This document shows positions 26,925 to 35,398 of a stretch of 64,000 nucleotides of DNA, piece by piece (positions within the stretch are counted from its first letter, which is position 1; each line of letters opens with the position of its first letter). The stretch is from contig NZ_LGRA01000021.1 in the NCBI RefSeq assembly GCF_003116095.1, positions 2,180,226 through 2,244,225 of the forward strand. Reading direction: 5' to 3'. The position numbers were made by a program, and so were the translations under genes. This DNA is from Azospirillum sp. TSO35-2. GTDB taxonomy: Bacteria > Pseudomonadota > Alphaproteobacteria > Azospirillales > Azospirillaceae. A model generated the notes under the pieces. The model was not told where the DNA came from. It made no database searches and saw only the letters and a program-made list of their open reading frames with translations.

Positions 26925-27506
26925 ATGGAAACCCTGCCTCCCATCCTGCCCGCCGATGCCGCACTGCTGATCGTCGACCTGCAAATGGCGATCGACGACC
27001 CGCGCTGGAGCCGCGTCGGCCCGCGCAACAACCCGCAGGCCGAGGCCAACGTCGCCGCCCTGCTGGCGGCGTGGCGGCGGACCGGGCGGCCGGTGGTCCA
27101 CATCCGCCACGATTCGACCGAGCCGGACTCGGCCTACCGTCCCGGCGGCCCCGGCCACGCCTTCAAGCCGGAGGCGATGCCGCTGCCGGGCGAACGGGTG
27201 GTGGCCAAGACGGTGAACAGCGCCTTCATTGGCACCGACCTGGACGGCTGGCTGCGCGGCCGCGGCATCGGCACGCTGGTGATCGCCGGCGTCATCACCA
27301 ACAACAGCGTCGAGGCGACGGTGCGGACGGCCGGGAATCTCGGCTACGACGCGCGGCTGGTCGCCGACGCCTGCTTCACCTTCGCCCGCCGCGACCATGC
27401 CGGCCGCCACCGCACCGCCGAGGAGGTCCACGACCTGTCGCTCGCCAACCTGGAGGGCGAATACGCGACGGTCACCGACACCGCGACGGTGCTGGGGATG
27501 GTTTAA
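26925..27506 (+). CDS. Isochorismatase-family hydrolase lacking the usual catalytic cysteine
   Basis: 193 residues of the cysteine hydrolase / isochorismatase fold: LLIVDLQMAI (D18), VVAKTVNSAFIGTDLD (K95) and LVIAGVITNNSVEATVRTAGNLGYDA. In nicotinamidase-like members the last block has Cys where this protein has Ser128. The Asp and Lys are kept, so it may act as a non-cysteine hydrolase like true isochorismatases, or on an unknown substrate. No siderophore genes are nearby. ATG at 26925 has a GGCAGGA upstream. Convergent with the dienelactone hydrolase gene with a 2-base gap. Confidence 0.88.
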   Translation: METLPPILPADAALLIVDLQMAIDDPRWSRVGPRNNPQAEANVAALLAAWRRTGRPVVHIRHDSTEPDSAYRPGGPGHAFKPEAMPLPGERVVAKTVNSAFIGTDLDGWLRGRGIGTLVIAGVITNNSVEATVRTAGNLGYDARLVADACFTFARRDHAGRHRTAEEVHDLSLANLEGEYATVTDTATVLGMV

Positions 27507-27508
27507 GC

Positions 27509-28366
27509 TTACGCCAGCTTCTGCTTCAGGAACTGCACGCTGCGCGTCCAGGCGAGGTCGGCGGCCTCCTTGTTGTAGCGCTCGGCCGAGGTGTCGTTGT
27601 GGAAGGCGTGGTTGACGCCGGGATAGACCAGGATCTGGTGCTCCACCCCGGCCTTCTTCAGCGCCTCGTCATAGGCGGGGATGCCGGCGTTCACCCGGTC
27701 GTCCAGTCCGGCGTAATGCAGCATCAGCGGCGCCTTGACCGTGGCAACCAGCGCCGGATCGGGCGTCGGGCCGTAGAAGGCGACGCCGGCCTTGAGGTCG
27801 GGCGCCTTGATCGCCAGCCGGTTGACCATGCCGCCGCCCCAGCAGAAACCGATCGCCCCGACCTTGGCCGAGGAATAGCGGTAGGCCATCAGGTAGCTCA
27901 TCGCCGCGACCAGATTGTTGACCGTCTTGTCGGCGTCGAGCTGCCCGAACATGTCGCGCGCCTTGTCGGCGTCCGACGGCGTGCCGCCCAGCGGCGACAG
28001 CAGGTCGGGGGCGAGCGCGACGAAGCCCTCGGTCGCCAGCCGCCGGGTGACGTCCTCGACATAGGCGTTCAGGCCGCGATTCTCGTGGATGACGATCACC
28101 GCCGGCGCCTTGTCGGCCAGCTTCGGCCGGGCGAGATAGCCAGCAATGTCGCCGGTGGCGCCCTGGAAAGACACCTTTTCCGCCGCAAGCCGGCTGTCGT
28201 CCGCCGCGACCACGGCGGCACGGGCGTAGTTCGGCTCGATGGCGGCCAGGATCGCCGGGATGGCGGTGGCGCTGCCCGCCAGCACCGCCAGCCGTTCCAG
28301 GAACACCCGGCGCGGCAGCGGCGCGTGGGTGTATTCGTCGTACAGGTCGATGATGCGCTGGTCCAT
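27509..28366 (-). CDS. Dienelactone hydrolase family protein, probably Tat-exported
   Basis: 285 residues. The catalytic Cys-Asp-His triad is visible: GFCWGGGM (C175), YAGLDDRVNAG and VNHAFHND. VIHENRGLN is the oxyanion block. Residues 17-45 (LPRRVFLERLAVLAGSATAIPAILAAI, with R19-R20) resemble a twin-arginine signal, so the protein is likely folded before export to the periplasm. Related YghX-like proteins share this export signal. Substrate unknown. ATG at 28366 is chosen because it directly precedes the signal; an upstream ATG at 28426 adds 20 unlikely residues. Confidence 0.9.
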   Translation of the reverse strand: MDQRIIDLYDEYTHAPLPRRVFLERLAVLAGSATAIPAILAAIEPNYARAAVVAADDSRLAAEKVSFQGATGDIAGYLARPKLADKAPAVIVIHENRGLNAYVEDVTRRLATEGFVALAPDLLSPLGGTPSDADKARDMFGQLDADKTVNNLVAAMSYLMAYRYSSAKVGAIGFCWGGGMVNRLAIKAPDLKAGVAFYGPTPDPALVATVKAPLMLHYAGLDDRVNAGIPAYDEALKKAGVEHQILVYPGVNHAFHNDTSAERYNKEAADLAWTRSVQFLKQKLA

Positions 28367-28464
28367 CCGTCGGGCCCCCCGTTTGTCTTTTCGCGCAGCG
28401 GTCGCGGAGAAGAGTGGTGGCGCCATCGGCCGTTGGCAACAGCGCCGATTCCCAGCCTTTCGCC

Positions 28465-29241
28465 CTATGACGTCGCGGTTTGGGACGTCTCGGTTTGCGA
28501 CTCGCCCTGCAGGCTCGCCGGTTCGCCGACCGGGGTCAGCTCGCTCGGCGAATATTCCACCAGCAGCCCGTCACGCATCTCCAGCACGCGGTCCATCCGG
28601 CGGGCGAGGTCGAGATTGTGCGTCGCCACCAGCGCGCCGACCCGCGCCTGCCGGACGATGGCCGACAGCATGGCGAAGACATGCTCCGCCGTGTGGGGAT
28701 CGAGGTTGCCGGTCGGCTCGTCGGCGATCAGCAGCGACGGCGCGTTGGCCAGTGCGCGGGCGATGGCGACGCGCTGCTGCTCGCCGCCCGACAGGCGGGC
28801 CGGACGGTGGGTGGCACGCGCCTCCAGCCCGACCATGCGCAGCAGCTCGTCGGCGCGCTGCCGGGCGATGGACTTCGACACGCCAGCGATCATCTGCGGC
28901 AGGACGATGTTCTCCCGCGCCGAAAACTCCGGCAGCAGGTGGTGGAACTGGTAGACGAAGCCGATGGAGCGGCGCCGCACCTCGGTCCGCTTGCCGTCGT
29001 CCAGGTTCGACACGTCGGTCCCGGCGATCCGCACGGTGCCCGAGGTCGGCCGTTCCAGCAGGCCGGCGATGTGCAGCAGCGTCGATTTGCCCGCCCCCGA
29101 CGGGCCGACCAGCGCCACCAGCTCGCCGGCACCGACCCGCAGGTCGGCCCCGCGCAGCACCTCCAGCGTTTCGCCCGCCTGTTCGAAGCGGCGGACGATG
29201 CCCGTCAGTTCCAGCATGTCGTTTCGATTGGGCTCACTCAT
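28465..29241 (-). CDS. lolD: Lipoprotein-releasing ABC transporter ATP-binding protein LolD
   Basis: 258 residues. Walker A GPSGAGKST (46-54), the LolD-type QFHHLLPEFSARENI block, signature LSGGEQQRVAIARAL, Walker B LLIADEPTGNLD. A C-terminal extension of about 25 residues (EYSPSELTPVG onward) goes beyond the usual LolD length. With LolC it extracts outer-membrane lipoproteins from the inner membrane. Overlaps the upstream lolC stop by 8 bases. Confidence 0.95.
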   Translation of the reverse strand: MSEPNRNDMLELTGIVRRFEQAGETLEVLRGADLRVGAGELVALVGPSGAGKSTLLHIAGLLERPTSGTVRIAGTDVSNLDDGKRTEVRRRSIGFVYQFHHLLPEFSARENIVLPQMIAGVSKSIARQRADELLRMVGLEARATHRPARLSGGEQQRVAIARALANAPSLLIADEPTGNLDPHTAEHVFAMLSAIVRQARVGALVATHNLDLARRMDRVLEMRDGLLVEYSPSELTPVGEPASLQGESQTETSQTATS

Positions 29242-30481
29242 AGCGCAGGGCCTCCACCGGATCGAGCCGGGCGGCGCGCCAGGACGGGTAGATGGTCGCG
29301 GCGAAGGACAGGCCGAGCGCCATCAGCGTCACCTGCGTCACCTCGCTCCAGTCGATCCGGGCCGGCAGGTGCGACAGGAAATAGATCTCGGCGTTGAACA
29401 GGTTGGTGCCGGTCAGCCCCTGGATCACCTGCCGGATGCTCTCGATGTTCAGCGCGAAGGACACGCCCAGCGCCACCCCCAGCACCGTGCCGGTCACCCC
29501 GACGCTGGCGCCGGACAGGAAGAAGATGCGCATGATCATGCCGCGCGTCGCCCCCATGGTGCGCAGGATGGCGATGTCGCGGCCCTTGTCCTTCACCAGC
29601 ATGATCAGGCTGGAGATGATGTTGAAGGCCGCCACCATGATGATCAGCGACAGGATCAGGAACATCACGTTGCGCTCGACCTGCAGCGCGGTGAAGAAGC
29701 TGGCGTTGGACTGCTGCCAGTCGACCACCCGCCCCTCGCCCGCCACCACCGACTGCACCGCGGCGCGCGCGGCGCCGATCTGCATCGGGTCGTTGACGAA
29801 GACCTCCAGCGAGGTCACGGCGTCGCCGGTGCGGAAGAAGGCTTGCGCCTCCTCCAGCGGCAGGAAGATGAAGTTGTTGTCGTACTCGAACATGCCGACG
29901 TCGAAGATCGCGCCGATCGGGTAGCTGCGCATCCGCGGCACGGTGCCGAAGGCGGTGACGTTGCCCTGCGGCGCGATCAGCGTCAGCTGGTCGCCGACCG
30001 ACAGCCCCAGCCGCTGCGCCATGCGCACGCCGATGGCGATGCGGTCCTCGCCGAAATCCTCGGCCGAGCCGCGGATGACGTTGGTGGCCAGCGTCGGGCG
30101 GACGCGGAAATCCTCCGGCCGCACCCCGCGCACCACGGCGCCGGAGGCGGCGCCGCGCACCGACACCAGCGCCTGTCCCTCCACCGTCGGGGTGACGTTG
30201 GTCACGCCGGGGGTGTTGCGCAGCCGGCCGGTCAGGATGTCGAAGTCGGGCAGCGGCCCGCCGCGCGCGTTGTAGACGTTCAGATGGCCGTTGAGGCCGA
30301 GCACCCGGCCCAGCAGCTCCGCCCGGAAGCCGTTCATCACCGCCATCACGATGATGAGCGTCGCCACGCCGAGCGCGATGCCCAGCAGCGAGAACCCCGC
30401 GATGACCGAGATGAACCCTTCCTGGCGGCGCGCCCGAAGGTAACGCATCGCGACCATGCGTTCGAAGGCGTTGAAGATCAT
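29234..30481 (-). CDS. lolC: Lipoprotein-releasing ABC transporter permease LolC/E
   Basis: 415 residues with the LolC/E layout: the N-terminal block FERMVAMRYLRARRQEGFISVIAGFSLLGIALGVATLIIVMAVMNGF, a large periplasmic domain (about 48-270), then three C-terminal helices ending in YPSWRAARLDPVEALRYE. Only one permease gene is present, so it probably forms a homodimer (as in species with LolF) rather than a LolC-LolE pair. Follows proS on the same strand, with a large palindrome between. Confidence 0.95.
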   Translation of the reverse strand: MIFNAFERMVAMRYLRARRQEGFISVIAGFSLLGIALGVATLIIVMAVMNGFRAELLGRVLGLNGHLNVYNARGGPLPDFDILTGRLRNTPGVTNVTPTVEGQALVSVRGAASGAVVRGVRPEDFRVRPTLATNVIRGSAEDFGEDRIAIGVRMAQRLGLSVGDQLTLIAPQGNVTAFGTVPRMRSYPIGAIFDVGMFEYDNNFIFLPLEEAQAFFRTGDAVTSLEVFVNDPMQIGAARAAVQSVVAGEGRVVDWQQSNASFFTALQVERNVMFLILSLIIMVAAFNIISSLIMLVKDKGRDIAILRTMGATRGMIMRIFFLSGASVGVTGTVLGVALGVSFALNIESIRQVIQGLTGTNLFNAEIYFLSHLPARIDWSEVTQVTLMALGLSFAATIYPSWRAARLDPVEALRYE

Positions 30482-30568
30482 GCGGGGGTCCTGTGGGTGG
30501 GCGGAAGCGATGCCCTAGATAAGAACGTGAGCGTGGCGGGAAAAGGGCACTGTACCGACGGGCAGCCG

Positions 30569-30623
30569 GTCCCTCTCCCGGCGCTTGCGCAAACACCATT
30601 TGCGCGTGCGCCGGGAGAGGGAC
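30569..30623. terminator. Large near-perfect palindrome between proS and lolC
   Basis: Two 25-base arms (30569-30593 and 30599-30623), starting GTCCCTCTCCCGGCGC and mirrored by GCGCCGGGAGAGGGAC, differ at only two positions around a 5-base loop. No T tract flanks it. It begins 10 bases before the proS stop position and so could end the proS transcript or protect its 3' end. Its CCCTCTCCCGG arm resembles the other C/T-rich repeats in the window. Confidence 0.7.
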
Positions 30624-30632
30624 GCGAACGGA

Positions 30633-31946
30633 TCAGCCCAGCAGCTTCGCCAGGGCCGCCTCGACCGGCAGTTCTTCCTTCTCGCCGGTGGCGCGGCGCT
30701 TCAGCTCGACGACGCCGGTCTTCAGGCCACGCGGGCCGACGACCAGCTGCCACGGCACGCCGATCAGGTCCATGTCGGCGAACTTGGCGCCGGGGCGCTC
30801 GTCGCGGTCGTCGTAGGCGACGTCCAGGCCGGCCGATTCGAGCTTGGCGTACAGCTCGGCGCAGACGCGGTCGGTTTCAGCGTCGCCGGTCTTCAGGTTG
30901 ATCAGGCCAACGTTGAACGGGGCCACGGCGTCCGGCCAGATGATGCCGTTGTCGTCGTGGCTCGCCTCGATGATGGCGCCCATCAGGCGCGACACGCCGA
31001 TGCCGTAGCTGCCCATCTCCACCGGGATCGACTCGCCGTTCGGGCCGGCGACCACCGCGTTCATCGGCTTGGAATACTTGGTGCCGAAGTTGAAGATGTG
31101 GCCGACCTCGATGCCGCGGGCCGACACCAGCTCCGACTCCGGAACCGGGCAGGAGGCGGCGTCGTGCTTCTCGTCGGTGGCGGCGTAGATCGCCGTCGTG
31201 CGGTCGAAGAAGGGCTGCAGGTCGTCGTCGAAGCCCGGCGCGTCCTTCAGGACGTCCAGGTTCAGCCAGTCCTTGTGGCAGAAGACGCCGCTCTCGCCGG
31301 TGTCGGCCAGGATGATGAACTCGTGGCTGAGGTCGCCGCCGATCGGGCCGGTGTCGGCGCGCATCGGGATCGCCTTCAGGCCCATGCGGGCGAAGGTGCG
31401 CAGGTAGGCCAGGAACATCTTCTGGTAGGCACGCCGCGCGCTGGCCGGGTCGATGTCGAAGGAGTAGGCGTCCTTCATCAGAAACTCGCGCCCGCGCATC
31501 ACGCCGAAGCGCGGGCGGATCTCGTCACGGAACTTCCACTGGATGTGGTAGAGGTTCAGCGGCAACTGCCGGTAGCTCTTGATGAAGGAGCGGAAGATGT
31601 CGGTGATCATCTCCTCGTTCGTCGGGCCGAACAGCATGTCGCGGTCGTGACGGTCGGTGATGCGCAGCATCTCCTTGCCGTAATCGTCGTAGCGGCCGCT
31701 CTCGCGCCACAGGTCGGCCGACTGGATGGTCGGCATCAGCAGTTCCTGCGCGCCGGCCTTGTCCTGCTCTTCGCGGACGATCTGCTCGATCTTGCGCAGC
31801 ACCCGATAGCCCAGCGGCAGCCACGCGTAGATGCCGGCGCTGGTCTGACGGATCATCCCGGCCCGCAGCATCAGGCGGTGCGAGACGATCTGCGCCTCGG
31901 TCGGGGTCTCCTTGAGGGTCGGCATGAAGAAGCTGGACAGCCGCAT
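30633..31946 (-). CDS. proS: Prolyl-tRNA synthetase, alphaproteobacterial type without editing domain
   Basis: 437 residues. The class II motifs are present: AGMIRQTSAGIYAWLPLGYRVL, LMPTIQSADLWRESGR, GPTNEEMITDIFR, QWKFRDEIRPRFGVMRGREFLMKDAYSFD, and motif 3 MGSYGIGVSRLMGA. An anticodon-binding domain follows. The INS editing domain of the E. coli enzyme (572 residues) is absent, as usual in alphaproteobacteria. ATG at 31946 starts the canonical MRLSSFFMPTLKETP. Transcribed toward lolC-lolD. Confidence 0.97.
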   Translation of the reverse strand: MRLSSFFMPTLKETPTEAQIVSHRLMLRAGMIRQTSAGIYAWLPLGYRVLRKIEQIVREEQDKAGAQELLMPTIQSADLWRESGRYDDYGKEMLRITDRHDRDMLFGPTNEEMITDIFRSFIKSYRQLPLNLYHIQWKFRDEIRPRFGVMRGREFLMKDAYSFDIDPASARRAYQKMFLAYLRTFARMGLKAIPMRADTGPIGGDLSHEFIILADTGESGVFCHKDWLNLDVLKDAPGFDDDLQPFFDRTTAIYAATDEKHDAASCPVPESELVSARGIEVGHIFNFGTKYSKPMNAVVAGPNGESIPVEMGSYGIGVSRLMGAIIEASHDDNGIIWPDAVAPFNVGLINLKTGDAETDRVCAELYAKLESAGLDVAYDDRDERPGAKFADMDLIGVPWQLVVGPRGLKTGVVELKRRATGEKEELPVEAALAKLLG

Positions 31947-32102
31947 GGCTCTGCTCTCGTGTGCGAGGTGTTCAAAAGGCGTGCGGCGCGACACCCCATC
32001 AAGGATGCCGCGACCACGGGTGAGCGACTTTAGGAAGGTCGCCCGCGCTTGTCCACCATGCCACTCATCGCCAGCGGTCGCGCGGGCGCCGATCCGGCCG
32101 GA

Positions 32103-32612
32103 TCAGCGGCTACGGCAATAGGCGGCGAGCCGCTCCGCCGCCGCCGGTTCGATCGGCTGGCCGTTCAGGTACAGCCGGTTGCCCATCACGGTCAGCCACA
32201 CCGCGGTCACGTCGTTGGGCAGGCCGGGCGCCGACGCCATGGGAAAGCCCATGCGCCGGGCGAGATCGACCGACAGCGGCAGGTCGATCGGGATCGGCGG
32301 CGCCGCACCGGCGGAACCCGGCAGGTCGGCGGGCGCCACCGGCCGGCCATGCACGTCGACGCCGGGCCGGTATTCGACGTCGGGCGCCGGTTGGTGCGCG
32401 GTGAGGGTCTGGCACAGCGACAGATCGACCACCGGCCGCTGCCCGCCATCGGGCGACAGCCGGACCGGCCCCTGGACCGGGGGCTGCGACTGGGCCCGCG
32501 AGGGACCGGCGCACACCCCCGCCGCGGCGATGCCGAACGCCAGAAAGGCGGCCGTCCGGCCTGCCCGTCGGGCCCGATGCGCGTTGCTCCCCTTCATGCC
32601 GATCCCCGTCAT
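32103..32612 (-). CDS. Exported protein of unknown function
   Basis: 169 residues. A basic head and hydrophobic stretch (RTAAFLAFGIAAAGVCAGPSRA) form a signal peptide, cleaved near SRA-QSQ. The mature part is Pro-rich with two Cys (SLCQTL and AAYCRSR) and a short conserved-looking end, TAVWLTVMGNRLYLNGQPIE. I do not recognise the family. The ATG at 32612 overlaps the upstream gene's stop (ATGA), so the two are co-translated; ATG at 32597 is an alternative start. Confidence 0.65.
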   Translation of the reverse strand: MTGIGMKGSNAHRARRAGRTAAFLAFGIAAAGVCAGPSRAQSQPPVQGPVRLSPDGGQRPVVDLSLCQTLTAHQPAPDVEYRPGVDVHGRPVAPADLPGSAGAAPPIPIDLPLSVDLARRMGFPMASAPGLPNDVTAVWLTVMGNRLYLNGQPIEPAAAERLAAYCRSR

Positions 32613-33523
32613 AGTGTGTGCCGCTCCACCACCGGCGCCGGGTTCGACATCGACTTCCAGTAGATCGCCAGATAGGGCATGCCCTTCTCCGCTTCCTCCT
32701 GGGTGCGCGCCGACTGGCGGATGTATTTGCCGATGAAAGGCTTGTTGACGTGCTCCAGGTCGACCGCCGCCTTCAGCACCAGGAACTCCCCGATCCGGTC
32801 GGGCAGGTTGTAGTGCCACTTCTGCAAGCATTCGGAGGTGACGCCGGGCTTCGCCTGCTCCGGTTCCGGCAGGTGGAACTCCTGATGATGATACTGCGAG
32901 ATTTCCTTCCAGGCCTGCGCCACCCGGCCGGGCTTGACCCGCGGCAGCGCCTTCAGGATGCGGACGTCGTCGTGGAACAGCGGCAGGAAGCCGCGCTTCT
33001 CGCCCAACTCGCTCAGCATGATGTGCAGACCGGCCAGCACCCCGCTGTCCGACCCGCCATCCGCCCCGTGGTCGCCGGAGCGGCCGCCGGGCGTCCTGTC
33101 CGGCCGGCGCCCGAACAGCGAGCGGAAAAAACCCTTCTTCGGTTTGTCGGATCCCGAGGCGGCGCTGTCCTGACCCACCTTGCGCTCGTCCCACAGCGAA
33201 TCCCAGGCGTATTCCCAGGCGGTGAAGACGGCGTTGGACCGGTCGTCGAGCACGGTCAGCAGATACTCGCGCCCCTCGCGGGTCCAGTCGACGTCGCCGA
33301 CGATGGCGCGCACCGGCCGGCGGCTGAGCACGACCGGCAGGATGCCGACCCGCACCAGATCGCTGTAGAACTCGACGAAGGACGGGGTCTGGATGAAGGG
33401 CAGCCGGGAGCATGGCTGCAGCTCCGGCGCCAGCAACTCCATGCTCTTCTTGGTCCGCTCCAACAGTTCGGTCGTCAGAACCGCGGCGAACTGATTGAAC
33501 CGTTCGTTTTCGTTCGCGGTCAT
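32609..33523 (-). CDS. Cytoplasmic protein of unknown function
   Basis: 304 residues, no signal or membrane segment. Two globular parts are split by a low-complexity linker (about 122-160) rich in Lys, Arg, Gly and Asp that contains a GFFRSLFGRRP motif. The first part has FIQTPSFVEFYSDLVRVGILPVVLSRRP, the second LQKWHYNLPDRIGEFLVLKAAVDLEHVNKPFIGKYIRQS. Unrecognised; distribution looks alphaproteobacterial. ATG at 33523 has GAGG upstream; GTG at 33556 is possible. Translationally coupled to the exported protein downstream. Confidence 0.7.
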   Translation of the reverse strand: MTANENERFNQFAAVLTTELLERTKKSMELLAPELQPCSRLPFIQTPSFVEFYSDLVRVGILPVVLSRRPVRAIVGDVDWTREGREYLLTVLDDRSNAVFTAWEYAWDSLWDERKVGQDSAASGSDKPKKGFFRSLFGRRPDRTPGGRSGDHGADGGSDSGVLAGLHIMLSELGEKRGFLPLFHDDVRILKALPRVKPGRVAQAWKEISQYHHQEFHLPEPEQAKPGVTSECLQKWHYNLPDRIGEFLVLKAAVDLEHVNKPFIGKYIRQSARTQEEAEKGMPYLAIYWKSMSNPAPVVERHTL

Positions 33524-33564
33524 CGGCGCCTCGACGGTCGTTCCTTCCCTGCCCACGGCCTTGC

Positions 33565-33578
33565 CCGGTCATGACCGG
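33565..33578. promoter_or_regulatory. Perfect 14-base palindrome, possible operator
   Basis: CCGGTCATGACCGG lies 42 bases upstream of the ATG at 33523. Dyads of this size before a gene often bind a dimeric repressor, but no regulator is adjacent and the -10/-35 are not clear. Confidence 0.3.
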
Positions 33579-33805
33579 ACAAAAGGCGGTACGAAGCCGG
33601 GCGGCATGGCCATCCGGCGGTGGTTCGAAGAGCCGGGATCCGGGGAACCCGAACCGGAGCTAAGCGAAGCAACGCTACCAAGTAAACCGTTAACGTTTTC
33701 TAGAGCAAGGAAGGAAATTTTCTGTCCGCGCCACGGATGATCAAGGGGGGCGCCTTTCCCTGGCCCCCGTGCCCGGCGCCCCCGGCCGGAAGGCCGATAA
33801 AGAAA

Positions 33806-33832
33806 GGCCGCGCGGCACGAAGCAGCGCGGCC
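33806..33832 (-). terminator. Rho-independent terminator, leftward
   Basis: On the minus strand GGCCGCGC and GCGCGGCC form a perfect 8-bp stem around an 11-base loop, followed by TTTCTTTATC. It would end the transcript that comes from mce, the DUF1467 gene and tag. Confidence 0.8.
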
Positions 33833-34036
33833 ATATGAGTTTAGGGAGGAATCGCCACCAGGCGTCGGAAAGGAGGGAAAACGACGAACGCTGTCCCCCC
33901 TCGTCACATCAAAAAGAGTGAACCCGCGCCGCGGCGGTGGCAAGCCCAAAACACAGGCAGACGCTGTCTCTGCTTAAAGATTTTGCATTTTTGCCCAGGC
34001 TTTCGGCGATTGCTGATGTTCTGAGCGGTGTTTTGC

Positions 34037-34612
34037 CTATTTTGCGGGCTCATAGCCCCGATAGCCGGCGTCCAGGGCGGCCTTCCAGGGCGGACTCTGC
34101 GCCAGCACCACCGCCTGCACCGGGCAATCGGCCTGATGCGCACCCGGCAGATAGCCGAGGCTCATCAGGAATTCCCCGACGATCTCGCCGCCGGTGAAAC
34201 GGAAGGTGCGGCCGAACAGCGTCACCCACTCCGCCTTGGTCAGCGGGTGATGGGCGCGCAGCCAGCCGTCGAACGAGCCGTGGCTGTCGCGCAGCGCGAC
34301 GATCCGGCGTGCGTTGTCGATGACGGCGTCGACCTTCAGCCGGTTGCGGATGATCCCGGCGTCGGCGAGCAGCCGCGCCCGCTCCGTCTCGCCATAGGCG
34401 GCGACGCGGTCGATGTCGAAGCCGTCGAAGGCGGCGCGGAACGCCTCGCGCTTTTTCAGGATGGTCAGCCAGGACAGGCCGGCTTGGTTGATCTCCAGCA
34501 CCAGCCGCTCGAACAGCACGCGGTCGTCGGCGCTGGGAAAGCCGTATTCGCCGTCGTGGTACGGCCCGTGGTGGGGATGGCCGGGAGCGGCCGCGCAGTA
34601 GGTCACGCTCAC
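34037..34612 (-). CDS. tag: DNA-3-methyladenine glycosylase I
   Basis: 191 residues of the Tag helix-hairpin-helix glycosylase family, which removes 3-methyladenine from alkylated DNA. Matching blocks are YHDGEYGFPSADDRVLFERLVLEINQAGLSWLTILKKREAFR, FDGFDIDRVAAYG, IIRNRLKVDAVIDNAR and the C-terminal GYLPGAHQADCPV. The N-terminal Cys and the later His/Cys zinc ligands are present in altered spacing compared with E. coli Tag (187 residues). Starts with GTG at 34612 after a GGAGG site. Follows the DUF1467 gene by 34 bases. Confidence 0.92.
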   Translation of the reverse strand: MSVTYCAAAPGHPHHGPYHDGEYGFPSADDRVLFERLVLEINQAGLSWLTILKKREAFRAAFDGFDIDRVAAYGETERARLLADAGIIRNRLKVDAVIDNARRIVALRDSHGSFDGWLRAHHPLTKAEWVTLFGRTFRFTGGEIVGEFLMSLGYLPGAHQADCPVQAVVLAQSPPWKAALDAGYRGYEPAK

Positions 34613-34646
34613 CCGAACACCCCCTCCATTCCCAGCCGGTCCGCGA

Positions 34647-34901
34647 TCACAGCATGTCGCGCGCCATGTCGTGGAACGAGATGATGCCGGAACGCTCGAC
34701 GCCGAAGATCACCAGCCACACCACCAGCGCCACCAGCGAGGTGATGGCGAACTTGCGCAGGATGCGCGGTTCCACCGGCGCGCTGGAGGCCATGCCGGGC
34801 TCCGGGTTGTCCGGCGTCCGCACGCCCCAGGGCAGCACCGCGAACAGCACCACCCACCACACGACGATGTAGACGAACCCACCCGTTACCCAATTGTCCA
34901 T
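34647..34901 (-). CDS. DUF1467 family membrane protein
   Basis: 84 residues with two membrane helices (FVYIVVWWVVLFAVLPWGV and FAITSLVALVVWLVIFGVE). The GVRTPDNPEPGMASSAPVEPRI link is typical of DUF1467. A GGAGGTGG ribosome site supports ATG 34901. In alphaproteobacteria it commonly sits between methylmalonyl-CoA epimerase and proS, as here. Function unknown. Confidence 0.9.
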   Translation of the reverse strand: MDNWVTGGFVYIVVWWVVLFAVLPWGVRTPDNPEPGMASSAPVEPRILRKFAITSLVALVVWLVIFGVERSGIISFHDMARDML

Positions 34902-34938
34902 CGCACCACCTCCGGCGGCGTCCGGCGGGGGTGCCGGA

Positions 34939-35343
34939 TCAGGCCTGCTCCAGTTCCACCAGCGTACCGCAGAAATCCTTCGGATGCAGGAACAGAACCG
35001 GCTTGTCGTGGGCGCCGATCTTCGGCTCCCCGTCGCCCAGCACGCGGGCGCCCTGCGCCTTCAGCCGGTCGCGGGCGGCCAGGATGTCCTCCACCTCGTA
35101 GCAGATGTGGTGAATGCCGCCCGACGGGTTCTTGTCCAGGAACGGGGCGATCGGCGACTTCTCCCCGAGCGGGTGCAGCAGCTCGATCTTGGTGTTCGGC
35201 AGGGTGACGAAGACCACCGTCACGCCGTGCGCCGGCACGTCGACCGGTTGGGAGACGGCGGCCCCCAGCGTGTCGCGGTACAGCGCCGTCGCCGCGGCCA
35301 GGTCCGGAACGGCGATGGCGACGTGGTTCAACTTCCCGATCAT
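34939..35343 (-). CDS. mce: Methylmalonyl-CoA epimerase
   Basis: 134 residues of the vicinal oxygen chelate fold. IGKLNHVAIAVPDLAAA carries the first metal His, SGGIHHICYEVEDI the second, and DFCGTLVELEQA the metal Glu. It interconverts the two epimers of methylmalonyl-CoA between propionyl-CoA carboxylase and mutase. It links with prpE (56495-58447) in propionate use. ATG 35343 gives the family start; 55 bases after rnj. Confidence 0.94.
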   Translation of the reverse strand: MIGKLNHVAIAVPDLAAATALYRDTLGAAVSQPVDVPAHGVTVVFVTLPNTKIELLHPLGEKSPIAPFLDKNPSGGIHHICYEVEDILAARDRLKAQGARVLGDGEPKIGAHDKPVLFLHPKDFCGTLVELEQA

Positions 35344-35398
35344 GCGTGTCCTCTCTCGGTGCGAATGGCCCGGCCCGTTCCCGGGCTCTGTCCCGTGG

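Larger units (their letters stand above)
33524..34036. other. Gene-free stretch between tag and the hypothetical pair
   Basis: About 500 bases without a supportable gene. Contents: a 14-base perfect palindrome at 33565-33578, an AT-rich patch at about 33675-33725 (includes GTTAACGTTTTCTAGA) that could hold the promoter of the leftward hypothetical genes, a terminator at 33806-33832 for leftward transcription from tag, and a T-rich segment at about 33960-34020. No RNA gene recognised. Confidence 0.55.

Noticed and set aside
33569..33949. A 126-codon minus-strand frame in the gap left of tag
   Set aside because: It crosses the terminator hairpin at 33806-33832 and has low-complexity composition; unlikely to be translated.
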